Shown here: positions 8,331-17,251 of the stretch, piece after piece
How the letters are laid out: the number at the start of each line of letters is the position of its first letter
How positions within the stretch are numbered: position 1 is the first letter of the stretch
DNA from: an uncultured Victivallales bacterium
GTDB taxonomy: Bacteria; Verrucomicrobiota; Lentisphaeria; Victivallales; UBA1829
DNA: 64,000 nucleotides
Direction: 5' to 3'
NCBI GenBank assembly: GCA_944391115.1
Contig: CALXSJ010000006.1
Span: forward strand, 1 to 64,000
Translations under genes and position numbers: made by a program
The notes under the pieces: generated by a model
What the model saw: the letters and a program-made list of their open reading frames with translations, nothing else
Databases searched by the model: none
Told to the model about the DNA's origin: nothing

Positions 8331-10694
8331 GTGAGAAAAATCATTGATTTCAAGAGCGGCTGGCTGTTCAGAAGAGAGTGGCGTCCGGAAATGTCTTCTC
8401 CGGCCCTGGAAGACTCGTCATGGGAAAAGGTCAGCCTGCCGCACGACTGGAGCATTGCCGGCGTGTTCGATCAGGATTCCCCCGCTTCTGTCCGGGGCGC
8501 CTATCTTCCCGCCGGAACGGGCGGGTACCGCAGGCATTTCACAATATCATATGATCCGGAGATTCATTATTCCATATATTTCGGAGGTATTTACCGCTGC
8601 TCGGAAGTGTATGTGAACGGGCACTATGCCGGCGGCCGGAAATGGGGATATATCTCCTTTTATGTGGATGTCACGCCGTTTCTGAAAGACGGTGAAAATC
8701 TGATTGCCGTTAAAGTCGACAATTCCAGTCAGCCCGGATGCCGCTGGTATACGGGAAGCGGCATTTACCGGAACGTCAGGCTGATCGAGCGTTCCCGGCG
8801 TTTGTTTTTTCCGGAGTGGAGCCAGTTTGCCGTATCCGGGACGCTTTGCGGCGGACGTGCCGCTGTCACGCTGCGGTATGCCGTGAAAAACAATACGGGC
8901 GCTCTTGTGGAATGTGATGTCGGACATATTGTAAAAGACGCAGAAGGAAAGATTGTCGCACAGGAGATTTCCCATCACCGGATCAGCAGCGGAATGCGCG
9001 TTTCCCTGAGCAGGAGTTTCTCCCTGGAGCAGGCACAGCTCTGGAGCCCGGATTCTCCGTATCTTTACACCTGGGAGACGACTTTGCGGGATGGCGCCCG
9101 GACGGAGGATTCTCAAATCGTCCGCTTCGGGATCCGGGATATGGTTTTTGACAGGGAGCGCGGTTTGATTCTCAACGGCAGGCCGCTGAAGATCAGGGGC
9201 GCATGCCTTCACAACGATGCCGGTTCTCTCGGGGCTGCGGGACATGTCAGGAGTTATCAGAGGCAGATCGCTTTTCTGAAGGAGATGGGATGCAATGCCG
9301 TCCGCACGGCGCATCATCCCTTTGACGAGTCCTTCCTGGATGTCTGCGATGAACAGGGCATGCTGGTTCTGGCGGAGGCGTTTGACGAATGGCAGGTTCC
9401 CGCCCGTGTCGCTCCTTTTTCCGACGGGGAGGAGCAATTCATTTCCGTGGACTACTACTCGAAAATATTTGATGAATGCCATGAACGAGATCTTTCCGAC
9501 ATGATTCTCCGCGACCGGAATCATCCGTCCATATTCATGTGGAGCATCGGCAATGAAGTTCCGCAGATGGGGAAATACAGCGGGGGGGCAATTGCCGGAA
9601 AACTTCAGGAAATCTGCCATAATCTGGATGATTCGCGTCCGGTTACCTGCGCGGTTGTTGCGGCGACGATGAACCATGACAATCTCAGGATTCTGGACAT
9701 CTGCGGATGCAATTATCCGGATGCCGCACAGACGGAGGAACTCCGGCAGCGTCATGGAAACAAACCTCTTCTGATTACAGAGTGTTATTCCGCCCAGATT
9801 CAGCGTCCCGTCGGCAGATATTACAGGGCGGATGAATACAATCCCTGCGCTTATTCCCGGCCCGGAGCCGCCGATTTCATCCGGCGGAAGGAAGACATGC
9901 ATGAAGGGATTGCCGCCTGGAAACTCATTGAGGAACGGGAGGATGTCATGGGGGGATTCATCTGGACGGGCTGGGATTATCTCGGAGAAACAACGCCCTA
10001 TGATTTCCCTGCGCATGTTTCGTTCTACGGGGTGTTCGACACCTGCGGTTTTCCCAAGGACGGATACTATTTCTACCGTTCCCGGTGGAGGCCGGAGCCG
10101 CTTGTTCATATCGTTTCCTCCTGGGACTTTCAACCGGGGGATCCCGTTGACGTCCGCGTGATTTCCAACTGCGAAGAAATGGAGCTTTTCCTGAACGGCC
10201 GTTCGGCGGGATGCCGGAGAGGAGGCCCCGTTCACTGCTTCCGGATGAAATATGAGCCCGGCATGCTGAAAGCCGTCGGCCGCTGGAACGGGAATGCCGT
10301 TGCGGAAGACCGGGTGCATACTTCCGGAACCCCTGCAAAGCTCCGTCTGAACGCTGAGAAATTGTCTCCGTGGATTGCGGACGGGAGCGACTTGCAGTAT
10401 GTGACCGTGGAAGTCACGGATCGGAACGGCAGCCGGGTTCGCAGCTGTCATGAGAAACTGACCTTTTCCCTGACAGGGCCGGCGTATCTGAAGGCGCTTG
10501 ACAACGGCGATCAGTTCAGTCTGGAACCGTATCAGGGACATTCCGAACGGAAGGCCTGCGCAGGACGCGCCCTCTGCATTCTGCAGGCGGGCTTTTCTCC
10601 GGGAACCGTCAGGCTGACCGTCGCTTCAGGGATGCTTTCCGAGGAAATAGAAATTGAAATCCATCCAGCCGGAGAGGAGATTGCTGCAAAATGA
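8331..10694 (+). CDS. Glycoside hydrolase family 2 protein, probable beta-galactosidase
   Basis: 787 residues from GTG 8331, chosen because AAGGAG lies 10 bases upstream; an in-frame start at 8265 would add 22 unlikely residues. Domains in order: jelly-roll sugar-binding domain (LPHDWSIAGVFD is a GH2 hallmark), Ig-like sandwich, TIM barrel, C-terminal sandwich. Catalytic residues are visible: acid/base Glu409 in MWSIGNE, after NHPS, and nucleophile Glu484 in LLITECYS. HHPFDESFLDVCDEQG and GWDYLGE are also conserved. No signal peptide, so probably cytosolic and acting on oligosaccharides after uptake. The stop overlaps the start of the pseudopilin gene by four bases. TATAAT at 8219-8224 may be its -10, but no good -35 is seen. 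Confidence 0.9.
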   Translation: MRKIIDFKSGWLFRREWRPEMSSPALEDSSWEKVSLPHDWSIAGVFDQDSPASVRGAYLPAGTGGYRRHFTISYDPEIHYSIYFGGIYRCSEVYVNGHYAGGRKWGYISFYVDVTPFLKDGENLIAVKVDNSSQPGCRWYTGSGIYRNVRLIERSRRLFFPEWSQFAVSGTLCGGRAAVTLRYAVKNNTGALVECDVGHIVKDAEGKIVAQEISHHRISSGMRVSLSRSFSLEQAQLWSPDSPYLYTWETTLRDGARTEDSQIVRFGIRDMVFDRERGLILNGRPLKIRGACLHNDAGSLGAAGHVRSYQRQIAFLKEMGCNAVRTAHHPFDESFLDVCDEQGMLVLAEAFDEWQVPARVAPFSDGEEQFISVDYYSKIFDECHERDLSDMILRDRNHPSIFMWSIGNEVPQMGKYSGGAIAGKLQEICHNLDDSRPVTCAVVAATMNHDNLRILDICGCNYPDAAQTEELRQRHGNKPLLITECYSAQIQRPVGRYYRADEYNPCAYSRPGAADFIRRKEDMHEGIAAWKLIEEREDVMGGFIWTGWDYLGETTPYDFPAHVSFYGVFDTCGFPKDGYYFYRSRWRPEPLVHIVSSWDFQPGDPVDVRVISNCEEMELFLNGRSAGCRRGGPVHCFRMKYEPGMLKAVGRWNGNAVAEDRVHTSGTPAKLRLNAEKLSPWIADGSDLQYVTVEVTDRNGSRVRSCHEKLTFSLTGPAYLKALDNGDQFSLEPYQGHSERKACAGRALCILQAGFSPGTVRLTVASGMLSEEIEIEIHPAGEEIAAK

Positions 10695-11437
10695 AAAAGG
10701 CTTTCCCGAAAAACAGGAAGACAAGGGGCAGGGATCTGCGGAAGACTTTTACACTGATAGAACTGCTTATGGTGACAGGAATTATTGCCGTTCTTGCGGG
10801 AATGCTCCTGCCCGCTCTGAAAAACGTCAGAACCCGGGCCAGGGCGATTCAATGCGTGTCAAACCTGAAGAATGTCTTGACCTATCACCAGTTCTATGTT
10901 GACGATCATGCCGGATACACAATGGATGAAGGCGCCCCCGCGCCATGGCAGCCGACCGCGGCGCTCTGGTGGATCGACTATGTCAATATTCTGTATCTCA
11001 GGAGGAATACTTCGTCTGCCGAAGCCGGCCTTTCCATGTTCCCGAAGTTCAGTCTGTGCCCCTCGTTTGCCGGAAGCAACGCCAGAAAACATTCCTATGC
11101 GACAAACATCAACACAAGAAGCAGAAAAATCACCAGCTTCCGCAGACCCCCGTCCGGACTTTACTGGACCATGGAATATTCCTGCAATACGGCTCCCGCC
11201 CAGTGGCCCGGAGCCGCTCATGCGGCGTCCCCCGCGCAATATGTTCCCGGAGTCGGGCGTTACTGCACGGCTGTTCAGAAATACACCATGCCGGAAGATG
11301 AAAGTTTCTATATGCATGGGAGGCATGGCCTCAATATTGCAATGGGATTCGCGGACGGTCATGCGGATGCCTCTCATTCGCCATTGCGGGTCAAGGAGGC
11401 CCGTTCAAAAGAACCGAAATCCTGGGATATCCAGTAA
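10691..11437 (+). CDS. Pseudopilin-like protein, H-X9-DG type
   Basis: 248 residues. A 19-residue basic leader precedes FTLIELLMVTGIIAVLAG; Glu +5 is present and residue -1 is Thr. Family landmarks follow: LLPALKNVRTRARAIQ, Cys-x-x-Asn-Leu (QCVSNLKN), Cys-Pro (FSLCPSFAG) and GRHGLNIAMGFADGH, in which nine residues separate the His from Asp-Gly. Its ATG lies inside the TGA of the GH2 gene (ATGA overlap), implying translational coupling, and the secreted DUF4838 gene starts 43 bases downstream. It thus sits between a cytosolic and an exported enzyme in one operon. Confidence 0.85.
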   Translation: MKKAFPKNRKTRGRDLRKTFTLIELLMVTGIIAVLAGMLLPALKNVRTRARAIQCVSNLKNVLTYHQFYVDDHAGYTMDEGAPAPWQPTAALWWIDYVNILYLRRNTSSAEAGLSMFPKFSLCPSFAGSNARKHSYATNINTRSRKITSFRRPPSGLYWTMEYSCNTAPAQWPGAAHAASPAQYVPGVGRYCTAVQKYTMPEDESFYMHGRHGLNIAMGFADGHADASHSPLRVKEARSKEPKSWDIQ

Positions 11438-11480
11438 AGTTACCTTCATTTTTTGCAAAGACAACGGGAAAGGATTGACA

Positions 11481-14318
11481 ATGCCTGCGTTTCAAAAATT
11501 TCTGAAAGGTCTTCCGGCTGCGCTCCTGCTGATCTCCGGCCCTGCCGCCTTGAGCGGAACGGATATTTTCCGGGATCAGCAATCCTCGTGGCGGATTGTT
11601 CTGCCGCCCAATCATTCGGAGCCGGAACGCTTCGCCGCGGAAGAGCTCCAGAAATACATTCTGCTTTCTTCCGGTGTGAAACTCCCGCTGAAAACGGAAG
11701 ACCCGCCTTCTCCTGCAACCCATGCGTTCCATATCGGCGTCGTCCGGAGCTCCGGTCCCCTGAGCGGGAAAGTCCGTTTCCCTTCCAGCAGTCTGACGGA
11801 TGAGTTTGCAATTACCGCGGCAGACGGCAATATTTATATCATCTCCTCCAATCCTCGTTCCGTTTTGTTCGGCGTTTACGAATTTCTCAAGTCCGAGCTG
11901 GGAATCCGCTGGTTCTGGCCGGGCGAAAAAGGCGAGTTCGTTCCGAAACGCGAATCCTGCCGTTATAATGAAAACCTGCGGATTCATAAAAAAGCCGCAT
12001 TTGCCTACCGGGAAATGTCGCTGGTTTTTCAGCAGAATCATTTTGATACGCAGATGTGGACCGTGCGGAACGGTTTGAATCAAAGTGTGGAGAATTTCCG
12101 TCTCTGCGGAAAGACCGGGGCAATCCGGCGTTATGCAAAACATTCCGTCGGCTTCCCGAAAAAGGATTTTCAGCAGCATGGAGAGCTCTTCGGCGTTTTT
12201 GAAGGAAAACCCAGCGTGAATGTTCCGGCGGGATGCTGGAGCAATCCTGCATTTCTGGATTTGATGTTGAAGAAACATCTTTCCCTGATCGAACGCAATC
12301 AGCTGGAACTGATCTGCCCCTTTCCGGCGGATGCCGTACGTCGCTGTGAATGTGCCGCATGCGTCAGAGAAGCGAATCCCAGCCGCAGATGGTATGCGTT
12401 TTTTGAAAAGCTGGCAGACGGGATCCGCAAGGTCCATCCGGCTGTCAAACTGGCCACAATCGGTTATCAGGAATACCGCAGATATCCCGGATATCGGATC
12501 AACGGAGCGGAGTATGTCGATTACTGTCAGTACAACCGCTGCTACGTGCATAAATACGGTGATCCGCATTGCCCGCTCAACCGGAGAGCCTTGCAGGAGC
12601 TGGATGCATGGATCGCATCCGGCACGCCGATGGGATGCTACGGATATGAGTTCGACATCTTCTCACCTGTATATTACGTCCCTTTCTGGAACATGCTCGC
12701 CGACCAGGCCAGAACTTTAAGAGGGCGCGGCCTTGTCAGAATGAAAACGGAAATGCCTGTTCAGAACGCGGATTCGAAGTCAGGCCGTCATGCCTCCACG
12801 CTGGAACGGATGCGGCTGCCGTACTATCTTTTCGCACGTCTTGCATGGGATCCGGATCTGGATGTGAATGCGGCAATTGACGATTTCTGCAGAACCGTTT
12901 ACGGATGCGCCTCCAGCGAAATGTATCAATACCATATTCTCATGGCTGAAGCCTGGGATTCCATGAAAGAGCATTTCACCTATTTTCTGCGCCCGCCGGA
13001 TTCGGCCGCCGCCGCATTCCTGAATCAGAAAACCGTTGAAAAGGCAAATGCGCTTCTGAAACAGGCGGAACGGAAATTGAAAAAAGCGGGAAATTCACCG
13101 TCCGTCGTTCGCCAGAGAGAGGATCTGGCACTTGATGCTGCCTGCTTCAGAGACTGGGAAAAACTTTTTCATACCTGCCGCAGGGATGCCGTCTCCATTC
13201 CGGTCGCGTATGCCGGAGATTATCGGAATATTTCCGCCGTTCCAATGACTTTCAGCGGAAAAACAGAAGAAAAGCAGCCGGAATTGAAACTGCGCCGTAC
13301 GGAGAACGCCCTGCATCTTCTCGTCCGGACATTTGAAAACGACATGAAGCAGTGCAGAAAAGGAAAAGCCGGCAATGATGTTCAAATGTGGCATGACTCC
13401 CATGTGGAACTTTTCCTTGACTGCGGCAGCGGGGCTTATTATCATTTCGCCGCCAATCCGGCGGGCGGCAGATACGATGCAATGGGAACCGACTCTTCCT
13501 GGAATGCGTCGTGGACCGCGGAAACAAAGCTCCTCGCCGACGGTTATGAGATGGAATTTGTTCTCCCTTTCAAGGCTTTGAATGCAGCTCCTGAAACCGC
13601 GGAACAGTTCCGCCTGCTTGCCGTTTTCTGCGCAAGCAGCGGAAACCGGGCCGGTTTCCCCGTCGCGGCATTTCATGACATGTCCAGAAGCGCGGTCATC
13701 TATTTCTCCCGGAAGGATAAATCCGGAAAAAGGATGATTTATCTGAATTCCCGGAATGACGCGCCTGCTTTGACTCGTCATTTCCTTGCAGATTCCTGGG
13801 ACACCTCGTTCCACGGATTCGAAGATGCGGGAAAACTGGATTTTTCTCAGGCCGATCTGATTCTCGTATGCTGGAACTTTGCCAGCCGGAACAGCATTCC
13901 CTTTTCCGTATACCGTGACAGGATTGAACCGGCGGTGAGAAATGGAGCCGTGATCTATTTCAATGCCTACGGCGCTCCTGCGCTGGAACGGTTCTTTGGC
14001 AATCCCGAACTGAAACTGAAAGCGAAGTTAAACGGTCTGCATGCGTTGAGAAGAGTTACCCGGATTACGGATTCCTCTGTTGTCACAACGCCGGATGATA
14101 TCCGGGATCTCCTGAAGAAGAAATACACTCCGGCGGGAGTCTTCACCATTCCGGAGAATGGGAAATGGGAATTTGTCGCCTGCCAGAAAATGCAGAACGG
14201 GGAAGAGTATCCTTTCCTGATTGTGCGTCGGCACGGAAAGGGATTGATTGCCGTCGGAATCAATTTTATCCACAGCAGATTCTTGAACAATCTTCTGGAA
14301 TACAGAAACGCCAGGTAA
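11481..14318 (+). CDS. Secreted DUF4838-family protein with CBM9-like region
   Basis: 945 residues from ATG 11481. An ORF starting further upstream would overlap the pseudopilin gene; GGGAAAGGA and a signal peptide (MPAFQKFLKGLPAALLLISG) fix this start. Residues about 30-150 resemble the GH67/GH20-type N-terminal domain (FAAEELQKYI); DUF4838 follows (GIRWFWPGEKGEFVP, with CECAAC). The family is predicted to be a TIM-barrel glycosidase related to alpha-glucuronidases, without a settled substrate. Around residues 570-740 is a CBM9-like sandwich (DSHVELFLDCG). The last about 180 residues (FSQADLILVCWNFAS, GAVIYFNAYG) look like an alpha/beta domain. Last gene of the GH2-pseudopilin operon. Confidence 0.75.
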   Translation: MPAFQKFLKGLPAALLLISGPAALSGTDIFRDQQSSWRIVLPPNHSEPERFAAEELQKYILLSSGVKLPLKTEDPPSPATHAFHIGVVRSSGPLSGKVRFPSSSLTDEFAITAADGNIYIISSNPRSVLFGVYEFLKSELGIRWFWPGEKGEFVPKRESCRYNENLRIHKKAAFAYREMSLVFQQNHFDTQMWTVRNGLNQSVENFRLCGKTGAIRRYAKHSVGFPKKDFQQHGELFGVFEGKPSVNVPAGCWSNPAFLDLMLKKHLSLIERNQLELICPFPADAVRRCECAACVREANPSRRWYAFFEKLADGIRKVHPAVKLATIGYQEYRRYPGYRINGAEYVDYCQYNRCYVHKYGDPHCPLNRRALQELDAWIASGTPMGCYGYEFDIFSPVYYVPFWNMLADQARTLRGRGLVRMKTEMPVQNADSKSGRHASTLERMRLPYYLFARLAWDPDLDVNAAIDDFCRTVYGCASSEMYQYHILMAEAWDSMKEHFTYFLRPPDSAAAAFLNQKTVEKANALLKQAERKLKKAGNSPSVVRQREDLALDAACFRDWEKLFHTCRRDAVSIPVAYAGDYRNISAVPMTFSGKTEEKQPELKLRRTENALHLLVRTFENDMKQCRKGKAGNDVQMWHDSHVELFLDCGSGAYYHFAANPAGGRYDAMGTDSSWNASWTAETKLLADGYEMEFVLPFKALNAAPETAEQFRLLAVFCASSGNRAGFPVAAFHDMSRSAVIYFSRKDKSGKRMIYLNSRNDAPALTRHFLADSWDTSFHGFEDAGKLDFSQADLILVCWNFASRNSIPFSVYRDRIEPAVRNGAVIYFNAYGAPALERFFGNPELKLKAKLNGLHALRRVTRITDSSVVTTPDDIRDLLKKKYTPAGVFTIPENGKWEFVACQKMQNGEEYPFLIVRRHGKGLIAVGINFIHSRFLNNLLEYRNAR

Positions 14319-14637
14319 TCCCGGATGCATTGCCTGCCGGAAAGGCGGATGGCTGTCAATCGCTGTGTCATGAACTGCCTGTCGGCATGCGCGTGAACGG
14401 GAGCTTTTGCATGCGGAAATTGCCATGATGCGCCGGACTGCATAAGAAGGGAAGGGGGGATTGTACTGATCCTTCCCGCAGCCACTGCTCCAGGATAGCA
14501 TCTTGAGGGATGCACTTACGTTCCGTTTCACTTTCGGGATACGGATTGCGTCCATATTGGAAAAATGATTTTTTTTTGTCTGATGTGTCTTGATAAATTA
14601 AGATATTTAGCTATATTACTGAATGAAGGGAGAATTC
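14319..14637. other. Intergenic region before the ars operon
   Basis: About 320 bases without a gene. Apart from the arsR promoter near the right end (14590-14617), I see no RNA gene, repeat or clear terminator; small frames crossing it lack ribosome binding sites. Confidence 0.5.
14590..14617 (+). promoter_or_regulatory. arsR promoter with candidate ArsR operator
   Basis: TTGATA (14590-14595), 16-bp spacer, TATATT (14612-14617). The spacer end carries TATTTAGCT (14604-14612), which recurs inverted as AGCTAAATA at 14961-14969, just before the first permease gene. A dimeric ArsR could bind there and block RNA polymerase. Confidence 0.6.
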
Positions 14638-14931
14638 ATGCTGAAATTTGATAAAAACTGCTGCCGCCATGAAGCGGAAGTCTTCAAGGCGCTCGGCCAT
14701 CCGACACGCCTCTGGATTGTCAGGCAGCTTGCGGATGGGCAGGAGCACTGCGTCTGCGAATTTGTCGAAGCGGTCGGAATCCGGTTTGCCACCATGAGCC
14801 AGCATCTTGCCATTCTGAAAAATGCCGGAATCATCATTGACGACAAGCGGGGCAAGCAGGTCTTTTACCGGCTTGCCTGTCCGTGTATTCTGCCGGTCCT
14901 TCAATGTCTGGGGGAGAAGCGGCAGGTGTAA
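14638..14931 (+). CDS. arsR: ArsR-family arsenic-responsive repressor
   Basis: 97 residues from ATG 14638, preceded by AAGGGAGA; an ATG at 14623 lacks such a site. Winged-helix repressor of the ArsR/SmtB family: FKALGHPTRLWIVRQL is the family signature, followed by the metalloid-sensing Cys38-x-Cys40 in EHCVCEF and the recognition helix ATMSQHLAILKNAG. Extra cysteines (8, 9, 81, 83) could add ligands. In this family As(III) or Sb(III) binding to the CxC site releases the operator. It is the first gene of an operon with two ArsP-type permeases and ArsEF/ArsG-like genes, so arsenicals are the expected inducers. Confidence 0.9.
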   Translation: MLKFDKNCCRHEAEVFKALGHPTRLWIVRQLADGQEHCVCEFVEAVGIRFATMSQHLAILKNAGIIIDDKRGKQVFYRLACPCILPVLQCLGEKRQV

Positions 14932-14960
14932 CTCTTTTTTTTGATAATATTTTGTCTTTC

Positions 14961-14969
14961 AGCTAAATA
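14961..14969. promoter_or_regulatory. Candidate second ArsR half-site
   Basis: AGCTAAATA is the inverted copy of TATTTAGCT at 14604-14612 within the arsR promoter. It lies just upstream of the AAGGA ribosome binding site of the first permease. Only nine bases match, so it needs a binding test. Confidence 0.35.
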
Positions 14970-14986
14970 AATAAGGATTGCGCAGC

Positions 14987-16282
14987 ATGTGGAAAACGCA
15001 ATGGAAATGGCTGGCCGGCCTTGCCGGGGGATTTCTCCTCTGCTACTATTTGCCGCTTGGCACGGAACGCTTCAACCATGCGGTAATCGAATCGCTGGAA
15101 CTGGTGAAATGGTATGCCCGGGAACATGTTCTGCTCTGTCTGGTTCCAGCCTTCTTCATCGCCGGAGCGATCGGCGTATTTGTGAGCCGTGGAGCGGTTA
15201 TGCGGTATCTCGGACCGAAAGCGGAAAAATGGACCGCTTATTGCGTCGCATCCGTTTCCGGTTCCATTCTGGCGGTATGTTCGTGTACGATTCTTCCTTT
15301 GTTTGCGGGAATTTACAAAATGGGAGCGGGACTTGGCCCGGCATCCGCCTTTCTCTATTCCGGACCTGCCATCAACATTATGGCAATCGTGCTGACCGCC
15401 CGTGTGCTGGGCATTGAAATCGGATTTGCCAGGGCTGTCGGCGCGATTGGACTTTCAATCGTGATCGGGCTCTGCATGCACCTGATCTTCCGCCGGGAAG
15501 AGCAGGAAAAAGCACGCCTGGCCGCCGAACTTGCGGAGCCGGAATCCGGACGTCCGCTCTGGCAGAATGTTCTGCACATCGGCAGTATGATTGCGATTCT
15601 GGTTTTTGCCAATCTGGGAAAATCCGAAGATTCCGGAGCCTTGTGGACAGCCTTCTGGGGAGTCAAATGGTATCTGACGAGCCTTGCCGCTCTCGTGTTC
15701 GGATTCATGCTGGTCCGGTATTACGGCATGAAATGGTGGAAACTTGTGTGTGCGGCCGTTCCGGTGGTCGTATTGGCGTTCCTGTTTCCGGATATGCCGT
15801 CACTGGCGTTTACGGCGGGATTTCTCGGAATCGGGGCGTTTACGAGCACGGCAAAAGAGAGCGAACTCAGAAGCTGGTTTGAGACCGGCTGGGAGTTTGC
15901 GAAAAAGATCATGCCGCTTCTGCTCTTCGGCGTGTGGATCGCCGGACTGCTGCTGGGACGCGTTGGGCAGGAGGGGCTGATTCCCTCCGAATACGTCGGA
16001 AAACTGGTCGGCGGGAATTCTTTGCTTTCCAATTTCCTTGCGGCATTTGCCGGAGCATTCATGTATTTTGCAACGTTGACGGAAGTCCCGATTCTGGAAG
16101 GATTGACCGGGGCTGGCATGGGAAAAGGCCCCGCATTGGCGCTGCTGCTGGCAGGTCCGGCGCTCTCGTTGCCGAACATGCTGGTCATCAGCAGTGTGAT
16201 GGGAATCAGGAAAACGGTCGCTTTCGTTTCTCTGGTCATCCTGTTTTCCACGCTGCTGGGGTTTTTCTACGGGAGCTGGTGA
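14987..16282 (+). CDS. ArsP/DUF318-type permease 1
   Basis: 431 residues from ATG 14987, preceded by AAGGA. A polytopic inner-membrane protein with about ten hydrophobic segments, of the permease family that includes ArsP. The diagnostic intramembrane Cys98-x-Cys100 is in VCSCTILPLF and is followed by the family's GAGLGPASAFLYSGPAIN. ArsP proteins export trivalent organoarsenicals. Its position after arsR and before the second permease and ArsEF/ArsG-like genes supports an arsenical-efflux role. It is longer than the second permease and differs in sequence, so the two are not a recent duplication. They could form a complex or have different substrates; this cannot be decided here. Confidence 0.8.
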   Translation: MWKTQWKWLAGLAGGFLLCYYLPLGTERFNHAVIESLELVKWYAREHVLLCLVPAFFIAGAIGVFVSRGAVMRYLGPKAEKWTAYCVASVSGSILAVCSCTILPLFAGIYKMGAGLGPASAFLYSGPAINIMAIVLTARVLGIEIGFARAVGAIGLSIVIGLCMHLIFRREEQEKARLAAELAEPESGRPLWQNVLHIGSMIAILVFANLGKSEDSGALWTAFWGVKWYLTSLAALVFGFMLVRYYGMKWWKLVCAAVPVVVLAFLFPDMPSLAFTAGFLGIGAFTSTAKESELRSWFETGWEFAKKIMPLLLFGVWIAGLLLGRVGQEGLIPSEYVGKLVGGNSLLSNFLAAFAGAFMYFATLTEVPILEGLTGAGMGKGPALALLLAGPALSLPNMLVISSVMGIRKTVAFVSLVILFSTLLGFFYGSW

Positions 16283-16310
16283 AAAATTGTAAAAATACCG
16301 GAAATGGGAA

Positions 16311-17225
16311 ATGACGGGAATGAATACATTGCTGGATACATTGGATTACTTCGGCTTCATTTTTCTGGAGCTGGCGGCGCTTTTTCTCTCGATCAGTACC
16401 GCGATTTCTCTGATTCTTCAATATATTCCCCGGGAGAAATTCGGCAGATATCTTTCCGGTCGGAGCGGATACCTGATGGCCGCACTGCTCGGAAGCATCA
16501 CGCCGTTCTGCGCCTGCTCGACCATCCCGCTGACGCTGGGACTGTTGAATGCCGGGGTTGCCGTCGGTCCGGTTCTGACATTTGTGCTGGTCTCTCCTCT
16601 GCTCAATCCGGTCATCGTCGGCATGGTCTGGACATTGATGGGATGGAAGGCGTGTTTGATCTACTTTTCAGCCTGCTTCTTTTCGGCAATGGCGGGCGGA
16701 TGGCTGATGAATGCATTTCATGCGGAACGATATGTGCGTAAATTCCCTGACCCCGGGGCGAACTGCTGTTCCGGAGAAGAAACATCAGGACCGGTCACTC
16801 CCGTCACTTTCAGAAACAAACTGAAAAAAGCATTTTCCGACGCTTACGGAGATTTGCAGCGCGTGCTGCTTTATCTGATCGTCGGCACCGCGATCGGAGC
16901 GACCATCTACGGATACATTCCACAGGAGTGGATTGCATCACTGGCCGGGCCGGAGAACAGGTTCGCGATTCCACTTGCCGCGCTGGCGGGGGTGCCGCTG
17001 TACATCCGGGCGGAAAGCGCGATTCCGATCGGCCTGGCGCTGCTGCGGAAGGGGATGAGTCTCGGCGCGGTAATCGCCCTGCTCATCGGCGGTGCAGGCA
17101 TGGCGATTCCGGAAATGTCGATGCTGCTGAGTATTTTCAAGGCGCGGATTGTTGCGGCGGTTGTCGCCATGATTTTCTTCACCGCAGTGATCGGCGGTTA
17201 TCTGTTTGACTTTCTATTGAACTGA
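16311..17225 (+). CDS. ArsP-type permease 2
   Basis: 304 residues, about eight membrane helices, same permease superfamily as its upstream neighbour (28-base gap). The catalytic-type motif TPFCACSTIP (Cys67, Cys69) is closer to classical ArsP than that of permease 1, and SPLLNPVIVG follows. A loop near residue 150 carries a Cys-Cys pair (NCCSGEE). The C-terminal half repeats the pattern with AGVPLYIRAESAIPIG. Predicted to export trivalent arsenicals using thiol ligands. The start at 16311 has only a weak ribosome binding site (GGAAA); ATG 16320 is an alternative. The downstream thiol protein starts 26 bases after its stop. Confidence 0.82.
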   Translation: MTGMNTLLDTLDYFGFIFLELAALFLSISTAISLILQYIPREKFGRYLSGRSGYLMAALLGSITPFCACSTIPLTLGLLNAGVAVGPVLTFVLVSPLLNPVIVGMVWTLMGWKACLIYFSACFFSAMAGGWLMNAFHAERYVRKFPDPGANCCSGEETSGPVTPVTFRNKLKKAFSDAYGDLQRVLLYLIVGTAIGATIYGYIPQEWIASLAGPENRFAIPLAALAGVPLYIRAESAIPIGLALLRKGMSLGAVIALLIGGAGMAIPEMSMLLSIFKARIVAAVVAMIFFTAVIGGYLFDFLLN

Positions 17226-17251
17226 TTATAAAACAAGAAGGAGCAGGAAAA

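Noticed and set aside
10896-11480. Upstream extension of the DUF4838 frame over the pseudopilin gene
   Set aside because: The overlapped region codes for a clear pseudopilin in another frame, and a good ribosome binding site plus signal peptide start at 11481.
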